64,000 nt of DNA from Planomonospora sp. ID67723 (GTDB taxonomy: Bacteria; Actinomycetota; Actinomycetes; Streptosporangiales; Streptosporangiaceae): positions 1,888,001 to 1,952,000 of the forward strand of contig NZ_JABTEZ010000001.1 in NCBI RefSeq assembly GCF_015711605.1, in the 5' to 3' direction. Of this stretch, positions 38,273 to 46,727 are shown one piece after another. The notes under the pieces are model-generated. The model did no database searches and was not told where the DNA came from. It was given only the letters and a program-made list of their open reading frames with translations. Within the stretch, counting starts at the first letter, position 1, and each line of letters starts with the position of its first letter. The position numbers were made by a program, and so were the translations under genes.

Positions 38273-38305
38273 GGGACCGCTCCCCGTCCGGCGGGGAGCG
38301 GTCCC
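38273..38305 (-). terminator. terminator of punA
   Basis: A perfect 13-bp stem (GGGACCGCTCCCC at 38273-38285, GGGGAGCGGTCCC at 38293-38305) with a seven-base loop. It lies between punA and the phosphosugar mutase on the minus strand, so these two are probably not one simple transcript. Confidence 0.65.
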
Positions 38306-38316
38306 GTATGCGGGCG

Positions 38317-39120
38317 TTACAGCTTGCCGACGACCTTGGCGAGGAGGTCGCCCATCCGGGTGGCCGTGGCGCGGCCGACCTCCAGCACCTCCTGGTGGTT
38401 CAGCGGCTCGCCGACCAGGCCGGCGCCCGGGTTGGTGACCAGGGAGATGCCGAGCACCTCGGCTCCGCCCTCACGGGCCGCGATGGCCTCCAGCACGGTG
38501 GACATGCCGACCATGTCGCCGCCGAGCGTCCTGCACATCTGGATCTCGGCCGGGGTCTCGTAGGTCGGGCCGCGGAAGGCGATGTAGACGCCCTCGGCCA
38601 TGCCGGGCTCCACCTCGCGGACCAGGGTGCGCAGGCGCCGGGAGTAGACCTCGGTGAGGTCGATGAAGGTGGCCCCGCTGAGCGGGTTGGACCCGGTCAG
38701 GTTGATGTGGTCGCTGATCAGGATCGCCTCGCCGACCCGCTGGGTCTCCGGGCGCAGCCCGCCCGCGGCGTTGGTCAGCACGACCGTGCGGACTCCCGCC
38801 TTGATCGCGGTCCGCACGCCGTGCACGACCGGCTCGACGCCGCGGCCCTCGTAGAGGTGGGTGCGGCCCAGGAAGATCAGCGCGTTCGCACCCGTGGCGG
38901 TCCGCACGGCGCGGATCCGGCCCGCGTGGCCGGCCACGGCGGCGGGTGTGAAACCGGGCAGGTCGGTCACCGGGATCTCGGCGACGGTCTCGCCGATCGC
39001 GTCGGCGGCCGGGACCCAGCCCGACCCCATCACCAGCGCGACGTCGAAGGAGTCGACTCCGGTGGCGCTCCTCAGCGCGGTCGCGGCGTCCGTGGCGAGT
39101 GCATAAGGGTCATTGCTCAC
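38317..39120 (-). CDS. punA: purine nucleoside phosphorylase
   Basis: Phosphorolysis of (deoxy)inosine and (deoxy)guanosine to base plus (deoxy)ribose-1-phosphate. 267 residues, the trimeric low-molecular-weight family. Visible: VALVMGSGW (phosphate-binding Ser), GRTHLYEGRG (His and Glu), VVLTNAAGGLRP, GPTYETPAEIQMCRTLGGD, and VVGMS-like MVGMSTVLEAIAAR. The GTG start at 39120 was chosen because upstream sequence in this frame has no protein character. Together with add, cdd, deoA and the nucleoside importer it makes up a near-complete nucleoside salvage set. Confidence 0.95.
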   Translation of the reverse strand: MSNDPYALATDAATALRSATGVDSFDVALVMGSGWVPAADAIGETVAEIPVTDLPGFTPAAVAGHAGRIRAVRTATGANALIFLGRTHLYEGRGVEPVVHGVRTAIKAGVRTVVLTNAAGGLRPETQRVGEAILISDHINLTGSNPLSGATFIDLTEVYSRRLRTLVREVEPGMAEGVYIAFRGPTYETPAEIQMCRTLGGDMVGMSTVLEAIAAREGGAEVLGISLVTNPGAGLVGEPLNHQEVLEVGRATATRMGDLLAKVVGKL

Positions 39121-39169
39121 CTCACCGAGCGTACTCGTCGGGCGCCGCCGATCACGCCAGGGACAGGCC

Positions 39170-39631
39170 CTAACCGCCCAGGGACGTGCAGGGACGGCCG
39201 CGCAACGCCTTGACGTAGTCGTCGGGGGCCCCGGCGTTCTCGGCGGCCTCGGCCAGAGCGCCGAGGTAACGCGCCGTGGGCAGACCGCCCTCGTAGCCGT
39301 CGAGCACATAGAACCAGGCCACGACCTCGCCCTCCAGGGTCTGCACCCGCAGGCGCACCTTGTGGTAGGTGCCCCGGATCGCGCCCTCCCACTGGTCGAG
39401 GGAGGTCTCGTCCCACTCGGGGACGTCGTAGAGGACGACGAAGACCTCTTCGGCGGCGTCCTCGACGATGGTGGCGAGCGCGCCCTCCCGGTCGGGGTCG
39501 CCTCCGCCGAAGGTCAGGCGCCAGCCCTGGAGCCAGCCCGACCCCCGCATCGGGGAGTGGGGGGCCCGCTGGGCCATCTGCTTGGGGTCCATGTTGCTGC
39601 CGTAGGCGGCGTAGACAGGCACGGCATGCAA
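39170..39631 (-). CDS. gamma-glutamylcyclotransferase-like protein
   Basis: 153 residues. The YGSNM start (PVYAAYGSNMDPKQMAQRAP) and a later DQWEG segment with the conserved Glu mark the AIG2/gamma-glutamylcyclotransferase fold, and VAWFYVLDGYEGGLPTARYL is typical of the actinobacterial subgroup. It may cyclise gamma-glutamyl groups to 5-oxoproline, but substrate is unproven. Start is either ATG 39631 or GTG 39622 (VPVYAAYGSNM); neither has a strong ribosome site. It lies 49 bases before punA on the same strand and could be cotranscribed with it. Confidence 0.87.
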   Translation of the reverse strand: MHAVPVYAAYGSNMDPKQMAQRAPHSPMRGSGWLQGWRLTFGGGDPDREGALATIVEDAAEEVFVVLYDVPEWDETSLDQWEGAIRGTYHKVRLRVQTLEGEVVAWFYVLDGYEGGLPTARYLGALAEAAENAGAPDDYVKALRGRPCTSLGG

Positions 39632-39785
39632 GCCTAATCCACGATCGCCGGAAGCTCACCCCGCCGCGGTATGCCGTGGTTTTTCTCCGGATGCGCGCGG
39701 TCTACAGGGATTTGGTACTGGGTTGTGTGGTTTTGAGGCGTAGTGAGGGGGACCCGGCGGTGGCCCGGTCCGCAGATGCGGGACA

Positions 39786-41189
39786 ATGGGCTACGTGACA
39801 AGGATCGTGATCATCGGTGGCGGGCCCGGCGGATACGAGGCGGCCCTGGTGGCGGCCCAACTGGGGGCCCAGGTCACCGTGGTGGAGCAGGACGGTCCCG
39901 GCGGGGCCTGCGTGCTCACCGACTGCGTGCCGTCCAAGACCCTGATCGCGACCTCCGTGCGCAAGCAGGCGCTGCTCGACGCCGCCGCGCTCGGTGTGCA
40001 CTACACCGGAGGGCCCGACGGCGACGCCGGCAGCCCGGTCGCCGACATGCCGCTGGTCAACCGGCGGGTCAAGGAGCTGGCCCAGGCGCAGTCCGCCGAC
40101 ATCGCGGCCCGTCTCGCGGCCGAGGGCGTGGAGGTCGTGCGGGCTCCCGGGCGGCTGGTGGACCCGCAGGTGGTCCGGGCCGGCGACCGGACGATCCGGG
40201 CCGACGTCGTGATCGTGGCCACCGGCGCGACCCCGCGCATCCTGCCCACCGCCGAGCCCGACGGGGAGCGCATCCTCACCTGGCGGCAGATGTACGACCT
40301 GAGGGAGCTGCCCGAGCACCTCATCGTGGTCGGCTCCGGCGTCACCGGCGCGGAGTTCGCCGGCGCCTACCGCTCGCTCGGCTCCGAGGTGACCCTCGTC
40401 TCCTCGCGGGACCGGATGATGCCCAACGAGGACGCCGACGCCGCCGAGGTCCTGGAAGAGGTCTACCGGCGGCGCGGGATGAACGTCATGGGCCGTTCGC
40501 GCGCCGAGTCGGTCAAGCGCACCGCCGACGGCGTGGTCGTCACGCTGGAGGACGGCAGGACCGCCGAGGGCAGCCACTGCCTGATGACCGTCGGCATGGT
40601 CCCCAACACCGCCGGGATCGGCCTCCAGGAGGCCGGGGTCACCCTCGACCGGGGCGGCTTCGTCCAGGTGGACAAGGTCTCCCGCACCTCCGCCCCCGGC
40701 GTCTACGCGGCCGGCGACTGCACCGGCGTGCTGATGCTCGCCTCGGTCGCCGCCATGCAGGGCCGGATCGCCGTCTGGCACGCCCTGGGGGAGGCCGTGC
40801 AGCCGCTCCGGCTGGCCACCGTGGCCTCCAACATCTTCACCGACCCCGAGATCGCCGCCGTGGGGGTCGCGCAGAAGACGATCGAGGCCGGGGAGATCGA
40901 GGCCAACGTGGTCAAGCTCCCGCTCGCCACCAACGCCCGCGCGAAGATGCAGGGCTTCCACGACGGCTTCGTGAAGCTGTTCTGCCGTCCGAACACCGGC
41001 ATCATCCTGGGCGGCGTGGTGGTCGCCCCGCGCGCCTCCGAGCTGATCCTGGCGGTCTCGGTCGCCGTCCAGCAGCGCCTCACCGTGGACCAGCTCGCCC
41101 ACACCTTCGCGGTCTACCCGTCCCTGTCCGGCTCCGTCACCGAGGCGGCCCGCCGCCTGATGCAGCCGATGACCCCCACCGGCATCTGA
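39786..41189 (+). CDS. NAD(P)H-quinone dehydrogenase of the LpdA type (flavoprotein disulfide reductase family)
   Basis: 467 residues, two Rossmann domains: FAD-binding VIIGGGPGGYEAALVAAQLG at 8-27 and NAD(P)-binding VVGSGVTGAEFAGAYRSLGS. The redox segment GGACVLTDCVPSKTL keeps a C-x4-C pair (Cys42, Cys47). The C-terminal dimer domain has YPSLSGSVTEAARRL where lipoamide dehydrogenases have a His-x4-Glu catalytic pair; the His is missing. That agrees with the M. tuberculosis LpdA group, which reduces quinones rather than lipoamide. GTG 39795 is an alternative start. It stands alone, divergent from the minus-strand gamma-glutamylcyclotransferase-like gene. Confidence 0.9.
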   Translation: MGYVTRIVIIGGGPGGYEAALVAAQLGAQVTVVEQDGPGGACVLTDCVPSKTLIATSVRKQALLDAAALGVHYTGGPDGDAGSPVADMPLVNRRVKELAQAQSADIAARLAAEGVEVVRAPGRLVDPQVVRAGDRTIRADVVIVATGATPRILPTAEPDGERILTWRQMYDLRELPEHLIVVGSGVTGAEFAGAYRSLGSEVTLVSSRDRMMPNEDADAAEVLEEVYRRRGMNVMGRSRAESVKRTADGVVVTLEDGRTAEGSHCLMTVGMVPNTAGIGLQEAGVTLDRGGFVQVDKVSRTSAPGVYAAGDCTGVLMLASVAAMQGRIAVWHALGEAVQPLRLATVASNIFTDPEIAAVGVAQKTIEAGEIEANVVKLPLATNARAKMQGFHDGFVKLFCRPNTGIILGGVVVAPRASELILAVSVAVQQRLTVDQLAHTFAVYPSLSGSVTEAARRLMQPMTPTGI

Positions 41190-41216
41190 CCCCGGTCCGA
41201 CCGGAGGCCCGGGGGC

Positions 41217-42437
41217 TCAGCCGACTCTGGCGCGGAGGCGGGCCAGGGCGTTCCTGCCGTCCTGTACGGCGCGCGCCACGGTGTGCAGATCCTGCTCGCC
41301 CCTGGCCATGACCAGGGCGTTCTTCGCGGCCTCGTAGGCGTCGATGGCGTAGCGCCAGTCCTGGTCGGCCGTCATGCCGCCGCGCCCGCTGATCTGGAAC
41401 TCGTAGTCGAGCCGGTCGATCTCCTCGCCGAGCCGGGTGATGTCCTCCTCGGCGCCCCGGCGCATCAGGGAGAAGCGGGCGTTGCGCCTGGCCCGCCGCT
41501 GGGCGCTGACGCCCCAGACCACCACGGTGAGGGCCAGGCCCACGGCGCTGAGCACGACCATGACGAGTCCGGCGGAGGGGCCCTCGCTCCCGGCGGAGGC
41601 CTGCGGGGCCTGCTCGGTCGCCTCGTCCTCGGCGGGCTCGTATTCGGCGGACGGCGGGGCGGTGGGTGTCTCGACGCCCGTCGCGGTGCCCTTGGAGCCC
41701 TTCAGGTTCACGTCGTCGGCCTGGGTGAAGGAGGCGTCCTGGACCGTCGCGCCGGTGAAGTCGGCTCCGGCCAGCTCGGCCTGGGTGAACTCGGCCTCGG
41801 TCACGTCGGCGTCCTTGAAGACGGCGTAGTTCAGGCGGGCCTGGCCCAGCTTGGCGTCGACGAGCTTGGCCCGGGTGAAGTCGGCCTTGCGTCCCTTGAT
41901 CTGGCCGGGCGTGCTCTCACTGAGGTCGGCGTCGACGAGCTTGGCGCTGGTGAAGTTGGCCTGGGTCAGCACGGCCCGGGTCAGGGTGGCCCCGGTCAGG
42001 TCCGCGTACGGGAACTCGGCCTGCCCCGCCTCGGCGTCGATCAGGATCGCGCCCCGCAGGTCGGCGTGGTCGGCGTGCATCTGGCCGAGGTCGGCCTCGG
42101 TGAAGTCGGCCTCACGCAGGTCGGCGTACTTCAGCGTGGCCTGGGTGAACCGGGTCCGCTTGAGCGAGGCTCCGCGGAGGATCGCCCCGGTCATGTCCTC
42201 CTGGACGAACTCGATGTCGTCCAGCTTCGCCCCCGTCAGGTCGGCGCAGCGCAGGTTGTCGGGGAGCTGGGCGCCCTTGGTGAAGTCACGGCCCCGGAGG
42301 TTGGGGCCCTGGCCGGGCTTGCACGGACCGGCCGAGACCTGACCGGTCCGGTCGGTTCCGGCGTGGGCGGGAGCGGCGGTGAACCCCGACAACGCGAAGG
42401 TCGCGGTGAGAAGTGCCAGGGGGATGGAACGGCGCAC
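41217..42437 (-). CDS. membrane-anchored extracellular pentapeptide-repeat protein
   Basis: 406 residues. Signal peptide ending APAHA (about residue 26). Residues 45-250 are pentapeptide repeats of the A(D/N)LxX type: ADLTGAKLDDIEF, ADLREADFTEADLGQMHADH, ADFTRAKLVDAKLGQARLNY, so a right-handed quadrilateral beta-helix is expected. After an acidic Pro/Glu linker comes one membrane helix (LVMVVLSAVGLALTVVVWGV, about 290-310). A charged cytoplasmic helical tail of about 90 residues follows, containing RRNARFSLMRRGAEEDITRL. GTG start behind AAGGAGG. Function unknown; the layout suggests an outside binding surface linked to an inside signalling or scaffold helix. Confidence 0.87.
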   Translation of the reverse strand: MRRSIPLALLTATFALSGFTAAPAHAGTDRTGQVSAGPCKPGQGPNLRGRDFTKGAQLPDNLRCADLTGAKLDDIEFVQEDMTGAILRGASLKRTRFTQATLKYADLREADFTEADLGQMHADHADLRGAILIDAEAGQAEFPYADLTGATLTRAVLTQANFTSAKLVDADLSESTPGQIKGRKADFTRAKLVDAKLGQARLNYAVFKDADVTEAEFTQAELAGADFTGATVQDASFTQADDVNLKGSKGTATGVETPTAPPSAEYEPAEDEATEQAPQASAGSEGPSAGLVMVVLSAVGLALTVVVWGVSAQRRARRNARFSLMRRGAEEDITRLGEEIDRLDYEFQISGRGGMTADQDWRYAIDAYEAAKNALVMARGEQDLHTVARAVQDGRNALARLRARVG

Positions 42438-42541
42438 GGGAAGCCTCCTTCAAGACGGCCCCGAGCCTGCCAGCGGATCATTTCATCCCGCTGGACTTCT
42501 GCTTGAACCTCGGCTACAGCGTCGCGACCGGGTGTCGTGGC

Positions 42542-44401
42542 TCAGGACCGGGGCACCTTGACCACCGCGTAGCCGCCGGGGGGCAGCAGCAGATTACCGG
42601 GCACCGCCCGCTCCTCGTCGCCGTGGTTGAGGGCGAACAGCCACTCGCCGCGCCGGACCAGCTCGACCGGGGCGGCGGGACCGAGCCCGAGCAGACGGGC
42701 GTAGGCCTCGTCGGACAGGCGGGTGGACAGATAGGTGACGCGGCCGGAACGGGTGATCGCGGGGGTGCCGTCCGGGTACCTGGCCAGCGCCTCGGCCCCG
42801 GCCAGGTGGACGCGCTCGGTCCAGGCGGAGGCGGTCTCGCCGGTGTCCAGCGTCACCGGGGCGCCGATCGGCAGGAACTCCTCGACCCGGACGCCGAGCA
42901 GGTCGCGCAGGGCCCCGGGGTAGCCTCCGAGCCGGATCCGCCCGTGCTCGTCGGCGATCCCGCTGAGGAAGGAGACCACGAGGGTCCCGCCGCCCTCCAC
43001 GTAGCGGCGCAGGTTGCCGGCGTCGTCGTCGGAGATGAGGTAGAGGCTGGGGACGATCACCGTCTCGTACGCCGACAGGTCGGCCGAAGGGCGGCGGAAG
43101 TCGGCGGTGACGCCGTGCCGGTACAGCACCCGGTGCGCCTGCCGTACCGCCTCCAGGTAGCCGACCTCGGTGGAGGGGAACCCGGGAGCCTGCAGGGCCC
43201 AGCCCGCCTCGGGGTCCCAGAGGATCGCGGCCGTCGCCTCGACCGTCGCCTCGCAGGCCTCGGCCAGGGCGGGCAGGAGCCCCCCGAGGTCGCGGATCTC
43301 GCGGAAGATCCGCGTGTCCGGGCCGGCGTGCGGGACCATCCCGCCGTGCCAGAGCTCGGCCCCGCCCCGTGAGGCCCGCCACTGGAAGAACATCGCCCCG
43401 CGTGAGCCCCGGGCGACGTGCGACAGGCTCAGCCGGGTGATCTCCCCGGGCCGCTTGGCGACCATCCGGGGTCCGGTGTAGGTCACCACCGCCTGCTCCA
43501 TCAGCAGCCACGGCCCGCCGTCCGCCCAGCCGCGTGCCAGGTCGGCGGCGAAGGCCGTCTCCTCGGGCGGGTTCTCCGACGGGTAGTGGTCGATCGCGAC
43601 CAGGTCCACCTCCTCCGCCCAGTCCCACTGGTTCACCGGTACCCAGTCGCCGAAGACGAAGTTCGTGGTGACCGGGACGTCCGGGGTGAGCTCGCGCAGG
43701 ACGGCCTTCTGCTCCCGGAAATGGGCGAGCATCCCGTCGGAGAGGAACCGGCGGAAGTCGAGGACCTGGGAGGGGTTGGGCAGGTACTGGGTGGCGCGGG
43801 GCGGCATGATCTGCTCCCACGCGGAGTAGTGCTGGCTCCAGAACGAGGTGGTCCAGGCGTCGTTGAGCGCCTCCAGGGTGCCGTGGCGTGCCCGCAGCCA
43901 GGCGCGGAAGGCGGCGGCGACGTGATCGCAGTGGCACCAGGTGCCGTACTCGTTGTGCACGTGCCACATGGCCAGCGCGGGATGGTCCGCGTAGCGCTCG
44001 GCGAGCGTGCGGGCGATGCGGACGGAGGCGTCGCGGTACGCCGGGGCGGCCACGCAGTAGGTGTCGCGGCTGCCGTGGGTCAGCCGGGTCCCGTCGGCGG
44101 TGACGGCGAGCGCGTCCGGGTGGGCCAGGGAGAACCAGGGCGGCGGGGAGGCCGTGGGGGTGGCCAGGTTCACCTTGATCCCGCCCTCGTGGAGCAGGTC
44201 GAGGACGCGGTCCAGCCAGCCGAAGTCGTGGCGGCCCTCGACGGGCTCCAGCCGGGCCCAGGAGAACACCCCGACGCTGACCAGGTTGACCCCGGCCTGC
44301 CGCATCAGGGCGACGTCCTCCTCCCAGACCTTCTCCGGCCACTGCTCGGGGTTGTAGTCCCCGCCGTAACACAGCCCCTCAAGCCCGTTCGGCCAGCGCA
44401 C
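42542..44401 (-). CDS. GH42 beta-galactosidase
   Basis: 619 residues, three domains as in family 42: TIM barrel (1-390), a trimerisation/glutaminase-like domain (about 400-560) and a small beta domain. Starting GLCYGGDYNPEQWPEKVWEE is a GH42 hallmark. Acid/base Glu151 lies in MWHVHNEYGTWCHCDH and the nucleophile Glu302 in WLLMEQAVV. No signal peptide, so it acts on imported oligosaccharides, removing terminal beta-galactose (or alpha-L-arabinose in some members). GTG start at 44401 with AAGGAA upstream. It is divergent from the GH95 gene; their 40-base spacer holds a copy of the 27-bp ROK-type element. Confidence 0.92.
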   Translation of the reverse strand: MRWPNGLEGLCYGGDYNPEQWPEKVWEEDVALMRQAGVNLVSVGVFSWARLEPVEGRHDFGWLDRVLDLLHEGGIKVNLATPTASPPPWFSLAHPDALAVTADGTRLTHGSRDTYCVAAPAYRDASVRIARTLAERYADHPALAMWHVHNEYGTWCHCDHVAAAFRAWLRARHGTLEALNDAWTTSFWSQHYSAWEQIMPPRATQYLPNPSQVLDFRRFLSDGMLAHFREQKAVLRELTPDVPVTTNFVFGDWVPVNQWDWAEEVDLVAIDHYPSENPPEETAFAADLARGWADGGPWLLMEQAVVTYTGPRMVAKRPGEITRLSLSHVARGSRGAMFFQWRASRGGAELWHGGMVPHAGPDTRIFREIRDLGGLLPALAEACEATVEATAAILWDPEAGWALQAPGFPSTEVGYLEAVRQAHRVLYRHGVTADFRRPSADLSAYETVIVPSLYLISDDDAGNLRRYVEGGGTLVVSFLSGIADEHGRIRLGGYPGALRDLLGVRVEEFLPIGAPVTLDTGETASAWTERVHLAGAEALARYPDGTPAITRSGRVTYLSTRLSDEAYARLLGLGPAAPVELVRRGEWLFALNHGDEERAVPGNLLLPPGGYAVVKVPRS

Positions 44402-44410
44402 TCTGGTTCC

Positions 44411-44437
44411 TTTGTTCGGATGATAGCTAAACTAATT
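44411..44437. promoter_or_regulatory. 27-bp sugar-regulon element, copy 1 (GH42/GH95 divergent spacer)
   Basis: TTTGTT at 44411-44416, 13 bases, AACTAATT at 44430-44437. It fills most of the 40-base spacer and ends four bases before the GH95 ATG, so a bound protein would block both promoters. Confidence 0.65.
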
Positions 44438-44441
44438 ATCC

Positions 44442-46712
44442 ATGGACCATGGATTCGTCTCAAGGGATGCCGCCGGGGACTGGGAACGGGCGCTGATCAC
44501 CGGCAACGGTCGCCAGGGCGCTCTCGTGTACGGCGGGCCGGAGGCGTCCGGCGGGTCCGGCGATCTCCGGGTGACCCTCTCCCACGAACGCCTGTTCCTG
44601 CCGGTCGCCGAGCCGCTGGCGCCCCCGCACACCGCCCCCGTCCTGCCGGAGCTGCGCGCCCTGCTGTACGGCGGGCGCCCGCGCGAGGCGGCCGGGCGGG
44701 TCGTGGAACTCGCCGCCGGAGAGCACGCCGGCTACGCGGACACCCGCTGGATCGACCCCCTGGTCCCCTCCGCCACCCTGGCCTTCTCCCCGGCCACGCC
44801 GGACGCGGTGCCGGGGGACTACCGCAGGAGCTGCGACTTCGCCACCGGTCTGGTGACGCAGCAGTGGGGCCGGGCCCGGCAGGAGGTGTTCGTCTCCCGT
44901 CCGGCCGACGCGGTGGTGATCCGCTTCTCGGGGGCCGGGGGGCTGCTGAGCCTGGCCCCGATCGGGGAGGAGCCGCCGGTTCCCGTCCGGTTCACCGTGG
45001 ATGCCGGTCCCGGCCGGCTGACGCTGGAGGCGGGGTTCTCCGCGCGGTGGCCGGGGGCGGCCGGGGGATACACGGTCGAGTGCCGGGTCTCCGGGGCCGC
45101 CGAGCCGTCGGCCGGCGGCCTGGTGATCGAGGGCGAGGCGACCGTCCTCGCCAGGACGGTGGTCCACGGCAGCCGGCCGCGCCCGATCGAGGAGATCCCC
45201 GGCGGCTTCGACCTCCTGCTCCGCGAGCACGCGGCCGTCCACGGCGACCTGTTCGCCCGCTCGTCGGTCCGCCTCGGCCGCCGTGCGGAGAACCCCGCCT
45301 CCGGCGTCAGCCGGCCGGAAGGAGAGGCCGGGGCGAGGGTCGAGCGGCTGTTCCGGGCGGGGCGGTACGCGGTGATCTCCAGCTCGGGGGAGCTGCCCCC
45401 GACCCTGCAGGGGGTGTGGAGCGGGACGTACGACCCGCCCTGGCGCAGCGGGTTCACCATGGACGGCAACCTGGCCTCGGCGGTCGCGGGGCTGGCGGCC
45501 ACCGGGACGCCGGAGCTCATGCTCCCGGTGTTCGACCTGGCGGAGGGCCTGATGGAGGACTTCAGGCAGAACGCCCGCAGGCTGTACGGCTGCCGCGGGA
45601 TCCTGGTCCCCGCCCACCTGTCGACGCACGGTCTGCACAACCACTTCGGCCCGGTCTGGTGCCTGACCTTCTGGACGGCGGGGGCGGGCTGGCTGGCCAG
45701 GCTCTACCACGACCACTACGCCCACACCGGCGACCTGGCCTTCCTGCGGGAGCGGGCCTGGCCGTTCATGACCGAGGCGGCCCTGTTCTACGAGGACTTC
45801 CTCACCGCGAGCGGCGACTTCGCGCCGTCCTACTCGCCGGAGAACACCCCCTCGGGGGGCGACTCCCAGGCGTGCGTCAACGCGACCATGGACGTCGCGG
45901 TCGCCCGGGACCTGCTGCGCAACCTCGTCCACGCCGGGGAGCGCCTCGGCCTCGGCCACGCCAGGTGGCAGCGGCTCCTGGACCGCCTCCCCGGCTACCG
46001 GATCGCGCCGGGCGGGGAACTGGCCGAGTGGATCGGCGCGAGGGACTCCGCGGCGGACGGCGCCCGGGGCCCCGCGGCGGGGAGCCCCGTGGCGGACAAC
46101 CACGCCCACCGGCACGCCTCGCACCTCTACCCGCTCTGGTACGAGCGGGATCCCGCCTTCGACGATCCGCGGCTGGCGGCGGCGGCCGTCCTCGCGGTCC
46201 GGCGGCGGCTGGCGTGGTGGCGGGGGTCCGACAGCGACGAGATGGCGTTCGGGCTGGTGCAGCTCGGCCTGGCGGCGGCGGCGCTCGGGCTGGCGGAGGA
46301 GGCGCACGAGGCGCTCACGCTGCTGGCCACCCGGTACTGGCGCGAGGAGAACCTGGTCTCCACCCACAACCGGGACGCGATCTTCAACGTGGACGTCTGC
46401 GGAGGGCTGCCCGCGCTGGTGGCCGCCATGCTCGTCCGCTCCTCGCTGCCGCCCTCCGGCTACGGCCGGGTCGACCTGCTGCCCGCCCGCCCGCGCGCGT
46501 GGCCGTCCGGCGAGGCGCGCGGGCTGACCGTGCGCGGCGGGACGGTCGAGCGCCTGACCTGGGAGCCCGGCCGGGTGGAGGCCGTGGTGACGGCCTGGGC
46601 TCCGCTGCTGGTCGTCTGCGGTTCCCAGCGGGCCCGGGTGCTCCCCGGCGAGACGCTGCCATTGACGTTTGTTGGTTTGGACGCAAAACTAATTCAGGAA
46701 CTGGAAGCCTGA
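44442..46712 (+). CDS. GH95-family glycosidase (alpha-L-fucosidase/alpha-L-galactosidase like)
   Basis: 756 residues: N-terminal beta-sandwich (1-250), helical linker, (alpha/alpha)6 barrel (about 290-640) and a C-terminal beta domain. Family segments: LPPTLQGVWSGTYDPPWRSG, SPENTPSGGDSQACVNATMD with the presumed general-acid Glu, and IFNVDVCGGLPALVAAML at the Asp position. In fucosidase members the first stretch continues with an N-x-N pair; here it reads TMDGNLA, so one Asn is Asp and specificity may differ. No signal peptide. The ATG has no ribosome site and lies just after the operator, so it may be leaderless. Its last 15 codons contain another operator copy. Confidence 0.85.
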   Translation: MDHGFVSRDAAGDWERALITGNGRQGALVYGGPEASGGSGDLRVTLSHERLFLPVAEPLAPPHTAPVLPELRALLYGGRPREAAGRVVELAAGEHAGYADTRWIDPLVPSATLAFSPATPDAVPGDYRRSCDFATGLVTQQWGRARQEVFVSRPADAVVIRFSGAGGLLSLAPIGEEPPVPVRFTVDAGPGRLTLEAGFSARWPGAAGGYTVECRVSGAAEPSAGGLVIEGEATVLARTVVHGSRPRPIEEIPGGFDLLLREHAAVHGDLFARSSVRLGRRAENPASGVSRPEGEAGARVERLFRAGRYAVISSSGELPPTLQGVWSGTYDPPWRSGFTMDGNLASAVAGLAATGTPELMLPVFDLAEGLMEDFRQNARRLYGCRGILVPAHLSTHGLHNHFGPVWCLTFWTAGAGWLARLYHDHYAHTGDLAFLRERAWPFMTEAALFYEDFLTASGDFAPSYSPENTPSGGDSQACVNATMDVAVARDLLRNLVHAGERLGLGHARWQRLLDRLPGYRIAPGGELAEWIGARDSAADGARGPAAGSPVADNHAHRHASHLYPLWYERDPAFDDPRLAAAAVLAVRRRLAWWRGSDSDEMAFGLVQLGLAAAALGLAEEAHEALTLLATRYWREENLVSTHNRDAIFNVDVCGGLPALVAAMLVRSSLPPSGYGRVDLLPARPRAWPSGEARGLTVRGGTVERLTWEPGRVEAVVTAWAPLLVVCGSQRARVLPGETLPLTFVGLDAKLIQELEA
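46668..46694. promoter_or_regulatory. 27-bp sugar-regulon element, copy 2, inside the GH95 3' end
   Basis: TTTGTT at 46668-46673, 13 bases, AACTAATT at 46687-46694. It lies within coding sequence for FVGLDAKLI of GH95 using AT-ending codons that are otherwise rare here. TTGACG at 46662-46667 directly precedes it and may be a -35 box for the GH31-importer operon starting at 46728. Confidence 0.65.
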
Positions 46713-46727
46713 AGCGCTGGAGCACCC

